Shown here piece by piece: positions 48,489-56,252 of a DNA stretch of 64,000 bases. The stretch's first letter is position 1; every line of letters starts with the position of its first letter. Source of the DNA: JAZKDW01 sp040387375 (lineage in GTDB: Bacteria; Pseudomonadota; Gammaproteobacteria; Burkholderiales; Burkholderiaceae_D); the NCBI GenBank assembly GCA_040387375.1, contig JAZKDW010000024.1, positions 194,856 through 258,855 on the forward strand. Reading direction: 5' to 3'. The position numbers and the translations under genes were made by a program. The notes under the pieces were generated by a model. It ran no database searches and was not told where the DNA came from. It saw nothing but the letters and a program-made list of their open reading frames with translations.

Positions 48489-50465
48489 CTACGGCAGCAC
48501 GATCCTGATGACAGCGTTCCCCGTGGTGATTGCAAGTGTGGTCGAATCGATCAACGTGACGCCAACGGGTAAATCCAGGTTGCCGGGCAAGTCGCCCAGC
48601 AGGATTCCAATGCGGCCCGCGACGCCGGCAATCGTGGTCACTTCCCCGGTGGCAGCTACAATCTTTCGAATCGTGTGATTGTTTGTATCGGCCGCATACA
48701 GGTTGCCAGTGCCATCGGCCGCCAGACCGAACGGGTTCCGGAACTGCGCTGCCCCGCCCGTACCGTCGCTGCTGCCGATGTTGCCCGCCATGCCTGCCAG
48801 CGTGGTCACATCGCCGGAGGAAATCACGATCTTGCGGATCGTATGGTTGAAGGTATCGGCCACATACAGGTTGCCGGCGCCATCGGCCGTAATGGCGATC
48901 GGGGCCTGGAACTCTGCGGCAACACCGGCGCCATCGTTACTGCCGACGTTGCCCGCCGTGCCTGCCAGCGTGCTTACCTCAGCCGTCGCAATGACGATCT
49001 TGCGAATCGTGCCATTGTCCGTATCGACCACATACAGAGCGCCGGCGCCATCGAAAGTGATGCCGTGCGGGTACCGGAACTGCGCGGCTCCAGCCGTGCC
49101 GTCGCTGCTGCCAATGTTGCCCGCCATGCCTGCCAGCGTGCTCACATCGCCGGTCGCAATCACGATCTTGCGAATCGTATGGTTGTAGGTATCGGCCACA
49201 TACAGGTTGCCTGAGCCATCGGCCGTAATGCCCCTCGGGTGCTGGAACCGAGCGCCTCCGCCCGTGCCGTCGTTCGCGCCGATGGTGCCCACCAATCCGG
49301 CCAGCGTGGTCACCACGCCAGCCGGAGTAATCTGGCGGATCGTATGGTTGGGGCTATCTGCCACATATATGTTGCCGGCGCTATCGGCCGCGAGACCGAA
49401 CGGGTTCCGGAACTGCGCGGCCCCACCCGTGCCGTCGCTACTGCCGGCGTTGCTCGCCATGCCTGCGATTGTGATCACCTCACCAGCCGGAGTGATCTTG
49501 CGGATCGAATGGTTGCTGGTATCTGCCACATACAGGGCGCCGTCGCCACCAGCCGTGACGCTCATCGGGACGTCGAAACGCGCGGTGCCGCCCGTGCCAT
49601 CCGTACTGCCGGCGCTGCCCGCCGTACCTGCCAGCGTGGTCACATCAGCTGTGGCAATCACGATCTTGCGGATCGCATGATTGTTTGTATCGGCCACATA
49701 CAGATTGCCGGCGCCATCAGCGGTGATGCCGGACGGGAGCTGGAACTCCGCGGCTCCGCCCGTGCCGTCGCTGCTGCCGGGGTTGCCCGCCGTGCCTGCG
49801 AACGTGGTCACTTCTCCGGTCGCGATCACGATCTTGCGAATCGTATGATTACCTCTATCGGCCACATACAGGTTGGCGGCGCCATCAAAAGTGATGCCCC
49901 TCGGGAGGTCGAACAGCGCAGCCCCACCCGTGCCATCGTTGCTGCCGAAGTTGCCCGCCATGCCTGCGAAGGTGGTCACATCGCCCGTCGCAATCACGAT
50001 CTTGCGAATCGTATGATTACCCATATCGGCCACATACAGGTTGCCGGCACCATCGGCCGCGACGCCGTACGGGTTCTGGAACCGCGCGGCGCTGCCCGTG
50101 CCATCGCTGCTGCCGGCGTTGCCCGCCATGCCCGCCAGCGTGGTCACCACGCCAGCCGGGGTGATCTTGCGGATCGTTTGGTTACCCCTGTCAGACACAT
50201 ACAGATTGCCGGAACTGTCGGCAGTGATTCCGCTCGGTGAAGCCAGACGCGCATTCGTCCCGGTAGCATCAACCGAACCGCTGCCTCCGATGCCACCGGC
50301 AATCAGCGACAAGCCGCTTAAGGAACTGCTCTGGCCGGGCACCTGGCACATTTCGTTATTGGCATCGGTACAGGAACTGAAACTGCAAGCGGCCATCAAC
50401 AGGGACAACAAGCCTGCGGCCACCCAGGCCAGCAACCGCTGCAATATAAAAGGAATGGAGAGCAT
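48489..50465 (-). CDS. NHL-repeat beta-propeller lipoprotein (copy 1, isolated)
   Basis: The ATG at 50465 gives 658 residues with a lipoprotein signal peptide ending in LLMAAC (Cys27); upstream in-frame codons are rejected as they precede the signal. The mature part has ten repeats of about 56 residues ('SSDGTGGAAQFRNPFGLAAD' then 'GNLYVADTNNHTIRKI') and a degenerate last repeat ending 'AVIRIVLP': eleven repeat units against twelve in the complete paralogues. GGGGGA about nine bases upstream supports the start. NHL propellers mediate protein, peptide or ligand contact; a lipid anchor in the outer membrane is expected. It is separated from the other copies by the TelA operon. Confidence 0.88.
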   Translation of the reverse strand: MLSIPFILQRLLAWVAAGLLSLLMAACSFSSCTDANNEMCQVPGQSSSLSGLSLIAGGIGGSGSVDATGTNARLASPSGITADSSGNLYVSDRGNQTIRKITPAGVVTTLAGMAGNAGSSDGTGSAARFQNPYGVAADGAGNLYVADMGNHTIRKIVIATGDVTTFAGMAGNFGSNDGTGGAALFDLPRGITFDGAANLYVADRGNHTIRKIVIATGEVTTFAGTAGNPGSSDGTGGAAEFQLPSGITADGAGNLYVADTNNHAIRKIVIATADVTTLAGTAGSAGSTDGTGGTARFDVPMSVTAGGDGALYVADTSNHSIRKITPAGEVITIAGMASNAGSSDGTGGAAQFRNPFGLAADSAGNIYVADSPNHTIRQITPAGVVTTLAGLVGTIGANDGTGGGARFQHPRGITADGSGNLYVADTYNHTIRKIVIATGDVSTLAGMAGNIGSSDGTAGAAQFRYPHGITFDGAGALYVVDTDNGTIRKIVIATAEVSTLAGTAGNVGSNDGAGVAAEFQAPIAITADGAGNLYVADTFNHTIRKIVISSGDVTTLAGMAGNIGSSDGTGGAAQFRNPFGLAADGTGNLYAADTNNHTIRKIVAATGEVTTIAGVAGRIGILLGDLPGNLDLPVGVTLIDSTTLAITTGNAVIRIVLP

Positions 50466-50808
50466 GCAGTAATTTCCCCCGAAGGCACGCATTCGACGAA
50501 CTACAAACACAGCAGGCCTGACATCACTGAATCCATCTGGCGACGAATTGAAAAGCGTTGAATAACGCGCATGCATGGCCGGTTAAATTGCATTCGGCTT
50601 CGAGGCTGAATGGCTAAAGTTAATTACCGTTAGAAAGATTACTTTAGTGAAAACAATAGCATACAGGCCCCAACAGCTAGCACGGAGCAAAGCTTTTCTC
50701 GACGTATCGATGTGTTAGAACAACAAAATTCCATAGGGGACATACCAAGGCCTGTTCTACGCCAAGCCCAAAAACGTGACTTGATTCAGATGTTCCCGGA
50801 CAGCCGGA
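50466..50808. other. Intergenic region between NHL copy 1 and the TelA operon
   Basis: A 343-bp gap between two minus-strand genes. The part 50600-50670 is AT-rich and should hold the promoter of NHL copy 1. I found no convincing gene, hairpin terminator or mobile-element remnant here. Confidence 0.5.
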
Positions 50809-52374
50809 TCAAGGCCGGCAGCGCGCCGATTTTATCGGTTCGATGAGGTTGAACTGCGTAATGCCACCGTCGACTTCCAGCAAAGTGAAACTCCTGGCGG
50901 TGACATTCCTGATCGGATTGATATCTGGCGCCTGTAATGTCAGACCCGGCTCATAACGCCATTCCATCTTGTCTCCGCGCACGGCCCAAGTACCCCGAAT
51001 CGTCTGGCTTGAATACGCACCGCGTGCTATCGGTTCCGCGACAAAATCGCCGGTGTCCCTGAGCGTTACCTTGTAGACCGACTGAGCACGCGCGGATGTC
51101 CATTCACCCACGTAGTTGCAGGGATAGGTATCGGCATCGACGATGTCGGCATCTGTCAATCCGGCGATATGAGGCTTCAGCATAAGATACGCAGCTCCTG
51201 CTACGACGGCAACGATGACGGCATCGCGCGCATGCCGGGGCCACGCAGACTGGTCACTGACTGGCTCCGCTGGAATTTCCGGCTGCCATTCTGGCGTAAC
51301 CGAAAGAGGCGATTCGCGCCGGCGCGGTATCACCGGGGCCAGCGACAAGTCGAGATGGCCTGTCATTGCCTCGGCCCGCGCCATTTGGTCGTCAGAGACC
51401 GGATTAAATGCCTGCACGTCAACGCCTGCGGCATCTGCGTGCGCATGGCCGGCTTCAGTGAGAGGTATCGAGAACCACTCCGGCGTTTGCGCCGGCTCGA
51501 TCCCGGCCTGAATGATGTGAACGCGGCGCCGCATGCGATTCCAAAGTAGCGCTAATCCAATGGCCGCCGCAAGCATTGCCAGTCCCATACCCAGCCGCAC
51601 CATGATGGCCAGCCACATCCCTAACGTACTTCGCGACGCAGATTCCTTCTCCCACTGAATCCCGACCTGGGTCTGCGGTTCGCGGTTAAGTGCGAGATCC
51701 AGCGCATGAATGACTTCCGGATTCAATTGCGCAGCAGACTTCAGCGCGCCCCGCTCTATCCCGGGCGCGCCATAAGCCCACTGGTCCGCCAGTTTCAGCA
51801 CCGGTTCGCCTGCGTTTTTCAGCGCCTGTTCATCGTTCGCGCGCAGCGCGATTTGCGCCTGTACATACTGCTTGACGGCGAGATGCGCGCCGGCCTCGTT
51901 CAATGCGCGATCAGCCGCGTCGAAACGGCCATGCATGATGTCACGCTCGAGCCGGCTGGGGAACACTTGCATCCACTGGCTTGTGGCGGGAATGAAGAAC
52001 ATCGTCGCCACACCGAGCAGCAGCGGCGGGATCATCACCACCCGTGCACGCGCGCGGCCGAAAACACCGGCCGAAAAGCCGATGATCGCCAATGCGCTGA
52101 CAAAGAGAAAAGCCGCCTGGAGCAGCCAGTTGCCTAGTTCACTCTCGAAGACGACCGGCACATGCACCGGCGGCAAAGCGCCTTGCTGGACCACCTGGCC
52201 GTACACCCATGTGCCCAGCGCGGACAAGGGTGCGACCACCATCCGCGCGCCAACGTAGCCGCAGGCAAGGGCCGTCAGCGCGGTCAGCAGCGTGCGGAAT
52301 TTGAGTGAACCGAGCCGGTTGCTTGCCGGTCGTTCGGCGTCAAGGACAAAGAGCCCGCCGAATGTGGATGCCAA
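50809..52374 (-). CDS. Multi-pass membrane protein of the TelA operon (unknown function)
   Basis: The 521-residue protein starts with a TTG that follows the telA stop without a gap (TAA-TTG) and has GGGAG upstream. Membrane helices are near 28-50, 83-103 and 108-127, then a soluble, helical stretch with 'LERDIMHGRFDAADRALNEA' (to about 255), another helix pair near 270-300, a proline-rich loop, a further helix near 405-425 and a C-terminal beta-rich domain ('VGEWTSARAQSVYKVTLRDT', lipocalin-like in pattern). I do not recognise the family. Last gene of a four-gene operon. Confidence 0.75.
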   Translation of the reverse strand: MASTFGGLFVLDAERPASNRLGSLKFRTLLTALTALACGYVGARMVVAPLSALGTWVYGQVVQQGALPPVHVPVVFESELGNWLLQAAFLFVSALAIIGFSAGVFGRARARVVMIPPLLLGVATMFFIPATSQWMQVFPSRLERDIMHGRFDAADRALNEAGAHLAVKQYVQAQIALRANDEQALKNAGEPVLKLADQWAYGAPGIERGALKSAAQLNPEVIHALDLALNREPQTQVGIQWEKESASRSTLGMWLAIMVRLGMGLAMLAAAIGLALLWNRMRRRVHIIQAGIEPAQTPEWFSIPLTEAGHAHADAAGVDVQAFNPVSDDQMARAEAMTGHLDLSLAPVIPRRRESPLSVTPEWQPEIPAEPVSDQSAWPRHARDAVIVAVVAGAAYLMLKPHIAGLTDADIVDADTYPCNYVGEWTSARAQSVYKVTLRDTGDFVAEPIARGAYSSQTIRGTWAVRGDKMEWRYEPGLTLQAPDINPIRNVTARSFTLLEVDGGITQFNLIEPIKSARCRP

Positions 52375-53460
52375 TTATGTCGCTCCCATTTGCTGCGTCA
52401 GCTCGCGGCGCATGGTCAGCAGTTGAGCGCTTGCCGTATTGCGCTGCACTATTCCTTCCTGGTTAATACGAACCACTTCCTGCACCGTGCTCATCAGGCT
52501 TTCATGGACTTCCTTGAGCGTGTCGATATCAATCACCAACCGCTGGTTGGCCTTCGCGGTTGAGATCGTGTTGTCCTTCAGCAGACGAGCATTCTCGCGC
52601 AGGAATTCATTGGTTGCATCATCGATGGTGTTAGCGAGTTCAACGGCGTTCTTCTGTTCATTGAGCGATAGCGACAGCATGAACTGGCGTTTCCAGGCAG
52701 GCACCGTCAATTCCTTGATGGTGTGGAATTTTTCAATCAGCATGCGATTGTTGGCCTGCACCATGCGAATCATCGGCAGTTGTTGCAGGGCGGCGTGCTG
52801 CAGCACGCGCATGTCGGCTATGCGTTTTTCCAAAGCGGTGAGCGCTGCCTTGAGGTCTTGTACTTCCTGCGCACGAACCAGGTCTGATTGTGCCTGGGCG
52901 CTTTCGTGGGCCAACCTCCGGCCCAGCGTTCCCAGCGCCGTTTCGCCCGCCGCGACATGCGTGCCCAGCAGCGCGTGCTCCTGCTTGACCGACTCGAATG
53001 CCTGCTCAAGTACATCAACCCGTTGAGCGAGTCCGGTTTGCATGCCTTGCACTTCATTCAGCAGCGAATCGACCTGGCTGCGCACATCCTGGAACTTGAC
53101 GACGAAAGCCTCGCCCTTGAGCTTTACCTTGTCGATAAACCCCCCGATCAGCGGAATACGCGAACGATTGTTTGACAGACTGCCCAGATTCAGCGTCTTG
53201 GCCGCCACCACGATTTCGGACAGGCGACTACCCATGACATCGAGGTCTTTGGATTTGACCTGTTCGAGCAATGTGTCGGTTTGCTGCGCGGTGTGTTGTC
53301 CCAGATCGCGTCCGAAGGAATGGATCGCCTCCAGCGAGCCTGACTCGAGCCTGGCCACCAGCTCCTGCACCTTCGACTCTTCAACCAGCTGTAGTCCGAG
53401 GCTTGCAACCGACACAGGCGTATTCGATGACACGAGACCAGACACAGCTTTTGATTCCAT
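52375..53460 (-). CDS. telA: TelA-family (toxic anion resistance) protein
   Basis: The 361-residue, almost entirely helical protein matches the TelA family: 'RIPLIGGFIDKVKLKGEAFV' in the middle, 'LTVPAWKRQFMLSLSLNEQK' and 'ANTIDDATNEFLRENARLLK' near the C-terminus. TelA proteins are linked to tellurite and envelope-active antibiotic resistance by genetics, with no known biochemical reaction. CTAAGGAG upstream supports the ATG. It lies 11 bp after a helical partner gene and directly before a membrane protein gene. Confidence 0.9.
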   Translation of the reverse strand: MESKAVSGLVSSNTPVSVASLGLQLVEESKVQELVARLESGSLEAIHSFGRDLGQHTAQQTDTLLEQVKSKDLDVMGSRLSEIVVAAKTLNLGSLSNNRSRIPLIGGFIDKVKLKGEAFVVKFQDVRSQVDSLLNEVQGMQTGLAQRVDVLEQAFESVKQEHALLGTHVAAGETALGTLGRRLAHESAQAQSDLVRAQEVQDLKAALTALEKRIADMRVLQHAALQQLPMIRMVQANNRMLIEKFHTIKELTVPAWKRQFMLSLSLNEQKNAVELANTIDDATNEFLRENARLLKDNTISTAKANQRLVIDIDTLKEVHESLMSTVQEVVRINQEGIVQRNTASAQLLTMRRELTQQMGAT

Positions 53461-53471
53461 GGAAATACTCC

Positions 53472-54218
53472 TTAGCCCAGTTGATCGCTCACGCGATGGG
53501 AAAACAAATCAAATCCGACACTTTGCTTCCAGATTGGCAGCAGCAGGGAACGGATCTCGCCATAACGATCCGACACTGACTTTGCGTGCTGAATCGCCAC
53601 CTGGTATTGGACCCGCGTGAGCCGGGTTGCGGTCACCATTGACTCCAGATTGCTGGTACGCCGGACCAGGCGCGCGAGATCGTCGCGATCCAGACCGGCT
53701 CTCCTGCAATGCCCGGCATAAGCAGGCGAAGCCAGTAATCGGGCAGCTTCGATATCGGCTTCCAGCAATTCAATTTCGGTGCCCATCAGCTGATGCTGGG
53801 CAGTCAGCAACGCTATTTGAGTTGCCATGCCTGCGTGGCCTCCCTGCCCTTGTTCGGCCAGAATTTCAATCTGTTTGCAGACGTCCGTGAAAAAGACTTC
53901 CTGTTCCAGTTGTTCGCCGGTGAACCAGCGCCACCATTTGTATTTGCTGCGGTGGCGCTGCAACGATGTCATCAAGGGCACGAGCTGCAGATTCACTTTC
54001 AGTAATTGGCTCGCACTGCCGCTGACTGCTTCGAGCAGTTTGAGAGCGTCGGCGGCATCGGCGCCTGCGCGGCGTCCGATCTCCTCGACAGCGCCGGCAC
54101 CGCACGACAACATCTCTGCCGCACGTTCGGCTGTTGCCTTGAGAATCCTTGCCGGCGCCGGCGATTCGTGCGCCACAGTGCGAGCGCCTGAATCGGCCGA
54201 GTCATCAGCTGCGGGCAT
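53472..54218 (-). CDS. Helical protein of the TelA operon (unknown)
   Basis: The 248-residue protein is predicted mostly helical, with heptad-like stretches ('QIALLTAQHQLMGTEIELLE', then 'ADIEAARLLAS') and no signal peptide or membrane helix. AAGGAG precedes the ATG and the gene overlaps the upstream one by 14 bp. A conserved-looking aromatic segment, 'HRSKYKWWRWFTGEQLEQEV', may be a docking site. As a long helical neighbour of TelA it may form a complex with it (inference). No family recognised. Confidence 0.8.
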   Translation of the reverse strand: MPAADDSADSGARTVAHESPAPARILKATAERAAEMLSCGAGAVEEIGRRAGADAADALKLLEAVSGSASQLLKVNLQLVPLMTSLQRHRSKYKWWRWFTGEQLEQEVFFTDVCKQIEILAEQGQGGHAGMATQIALLTAQHQLMGTEIELLEADIEAARLLASPAYAGHCRRAGLDRDDLARLVRRTSNLESMVTATRLTRVQYQVAIQHAKSVSDRYGEIRSLLLPIWKQSVGFDLFSHRVSDQLG

Positions 54219-55530
54219 TGCCGCTCCTTACCTTGCTACCGGGTTGCAGCCTGTCAGTGGGGTGCTCGATCACCCGGACGTCCGGACTGAGGAGCTTGTT
54301 CAACTTCCCATCATCCGGATGTCTGGCCGCAAGGAAGACCCGGCTGCGGCCATAGGCACTCAATGCGCGCCAGTGCGCCGCGTGAATCGGCAAGCCGCGC
54401 GCGCCTGTCTTTTCTATAATCACACTGGACTGTGCGTAGCGCTCGACCTCGTGCACCAAGACAGGGATGGCGAATTCATCCGTCACCGTCCACACCATGG
54501 CGTCCGAACCGTTGCGCACGATGGCGCTTGCCGGTACGCGCAGCAATTGATCCGCGCCTTTTCCGTAGCGGGGGAAAAACTCCAGCCACATTTTTTCCGG
54601 GAAGGCGATTTTGCCCTGCGTCCTTTCACTGGAAACACGATCGCGCAGCACACGCATCGCCTGTTCCACTGGCAAAGCCAGTTGTACCGTCAGGACGACA
54701 GGCGATCCGTCGCGCGTCAGCTTGACCACTTGCGTTGCTAGACCCTGGCGACGGTGCGATCCACGCTGCTCCGCAACCGGCGCCTCATCGAAGTGAATCA
54801 TTGCCTCATCACCTTCCGCGAGCACCAGATCGGGGGATTCCGGCAATTCAAAGCGCATGATCCTGTCGAAGTGCTGGAACACCAAGGACGCTATTGGCGG
54901 ATTTTCTGCAAGCAGGCGCGTCTGGCCGCCCTCACCCGCATAGCGCGGCGCATTGGCGCCTGCGGTAGTCAGGATGCCGTTGAGCGAGATTTCTTCTTGC
55001 GCCGTGTTGGCCAGCTTGATGGAGCGGACATAGCCAGGCACGGGAACGGTCACCTCGCCTTCCGATTCCGGCAGTTCGGCCTGGGCAACGATCTTTGCGC
55101 TGGACAAGTGGACCAGGGAATAAGCACCTGTCGCTCCTGCCGAGGAGGTAGTCCAGTCGAAATCAGCCGCCAGGGTATTGCGAAATACCTGACCCGCCGG
55201 CGCAGTCATGATCTGGACCGGCGGCGGCTTGTAAAGGGCGGTGCGTTGCAAGATGATCCGGGCTGCAATCGGTTGGGTCATCACGAAGGTGCAGGCCGTC
55301 GCACGACAGGAAGTCTGGTCCTCGGCGTTGGCTTTCACCACGTACGGAGAGAGTGGACCGCTCAATTGGGATGTGTTCGACTCACCCTCCATCAGGCTGC
55401 TGACCTGCGGAAGCAGGAACAGCCCGCCGATCACACCTGCACACACCAGCATCGTCTGGAATTCCCTGGACAAGCCGTCGCTGAGGGACAGCTTGTCGAT
55501 CTGATCGAGTTCGGTGTTCAATCGGCTCAT
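54205..55530 (-). CDS. Membrane-anchored adaptor-like protein of the TelA operon
   Basis: The ATG at 55530 gives 441 residues; a TTG at 55602 would extend it but lacks support. One N-terminal membrane helix (about 26-46, 'TMLVCAGVIGGLFLLPQVSS') is followed by an extracytoplasmic, beta-rich part. The C-terminal region 'LLRVPASAIVRNGSDAMVWT' then 'VTDEFAIPVLVHEVERY' reads like the membrane-proximal domain of RND/HlyD-type fusion proteins, while the coiled-coil hairpin typical of them is not evident. It is the first gene of the operon. The fold assignment is weak, the membrane anchor is clear. Confidence 0.7.
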   Translation of the reverse strand: MSRLNTELDQIDKLSLSDGLSREFQTMLVCAGVIGGLFLLPQVSSLMEGESNTSQLSGPLSPYVVKANAEDQTSCRATACTFVMTQPIAARIILQRTALYKPPPVQIMTAPAGQVFRNTLAADFDWTTSSAGATGAYSLVHLSSAKIVAQAELPESEGEVTVPVPGYVRSIKLANTAQEEISLNGILTTAGANAPRYAGEGGQTRLLAENPPIASLVFQHFDRIMRFELPESPDLVLAEGDEAMIHFDEAPVAEQRGSHRRQGLATQVVKLTRDGSPVVLTVQLALPVEQAMRVLRDRVSSERTQGKIAFPEKMWLEFFPRYGKGADQLLRVPASAIVRNGSDAMVWTVTDEFAIPVLVHEVERYAQSSVIIEKTGARGLPIHAAHWRALSAYGRSRVFLAARHPDDGKLNKLLSPDVRVIEHPTDRLQPGSKVRSGNARS

Positions 55531-55732
55531 TGGTTCAAGTGAAGAGTAGCGAAAATGCGTAACCTCACGCGCGGAACCATCTTCGCTGGTGCGCTTGAGC
55601 AAAAAAATATTTTACGATACGAAGGGGGAATCAATGCTGTTGGTGTGGCATGCTGTGACGCCAAAGTCACATTTATCGGCAACGCAGTGAAAAATTCAAC
55701 CCAATATGGCAACGGCAGTTTGGGGGCCGTCG

Positions 55733-55834
55733 TTAAAGAGCGTTGTAGTTATCGGTGCGGCCTACACTTTCCGCGTGCGCGCTCAGCATCGTGCTGGTTG
55801 AAATAAGGAAGAAGATACTTGCGAGTAGTTTCAT
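55733..55834 (-). CDS. Possible small secreted peptide (33 aa)
   Basis: The frame MKLLASIFFLISTSTMLSAH, then AESVGRTDNYNAL and TAA, is a near-perfect Sec signal peptide (basic start, hydrophobic core, AHA|ES cleavage) with only 12 residues after it. The ribosome site (GAG, 10 bases away) is weak. It is either a real secreted peptide or the beginning of a gene broken soon after its signal sequence. It lies between the broken NHL copy and the TelA operon. Confidence 0.35.
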   Translation of the reverse strand: MKLLASIFFLISTSTMLSAHAESVGRTDNYNAL

Positions 55835-55961
55835 TTGCAGATCTCATGGACAGTGAAGGCAATGCCAATTGTATGCGCGCCAATCGCGGTCTTGCATGAC
55901 TTGTCGCACCGGTGTTGCGCAATGGCCGCGCTGGCGCTGCTGATAGTTTTCCTGCCTCGTT

Positions 55962-56100
55962 TCAGCACAGGTTTTCCAGCGCGCTACGCAGATCCGCATA
56001 GGCAAACCTGAAACCATGTGCCTGCAAACGGTCTGGCGCCACACGCTGTCCCTCGAGCAGCAAATCGGCTTGTTCACCTAAAGCCAGACGCACGGGAAAA
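55962..56100 (-). pseudogene. C-terminal fragment of a TIGR01777/YfcH-type epimerase
   Basis: Read on the minus strand the segment encodes 'FPVRLALGEQADLLLEGQRV' followed by 'APDRLQAHGFRFAYADLRSA' and 'LENLC', then TGA. This is the DUF1731 end of SDR-like YfcH proteins, normally about 300 residues long; nothing else of that gene is present. At about 56100 it joins the signal-peptide end of an NHL lipoprotein in a different frame, so the junction is a deletion or rearrangement scar. Confidence 0.65.
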
Positions 56101-56211
56101 CCCGCCACCACTTCCTCCACCACCCCCACAAGCTGCCATCGCAACGCATAGTGCGCAGGTCGTCAGCCAGGCAAGGTAGCGGCGGAAGCAAGTCATGGAA
56201 TTGATGCACAT
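56074..56211 (-). pseudogene. Truncated NHL lipoprotein (signal peptide only, 45 aa)
   Basis: After an intact ribosome site (AGGAG-N6-ATG), the frame reads MCINSMTCFRRYLAWLTTCA, LCVAMAAC and a glycine-serine linker (GGGGGSGGG), then eight junk residues and TGA. The signal peptide aligns without gaps with the three full copies upstream, with the lipidated cysteine at position 28 as in two of them. All propeller repeats are missing. A 45-residue lipoprotein could still be made. Confidence 0.75.
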
Positions 56212-56252
56212 GAATATCTCCTGATTCAAAAAATTTAAATTCACGTGGAACG

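Noticed and set aside
50700..50808. Insertion-sequence remnant
   Set aside because: No terminal repeats, transposase motif or target duplication can be seen; the stretch is only unusual in being AT-richer than its neighbours.
55555..55806. 83-codon open frame on the plus strand
   Set aside because: It has no family resemblance and lies opposite the small secreted peptide and the TelA operon leader; cysteine-rich composition looks random.
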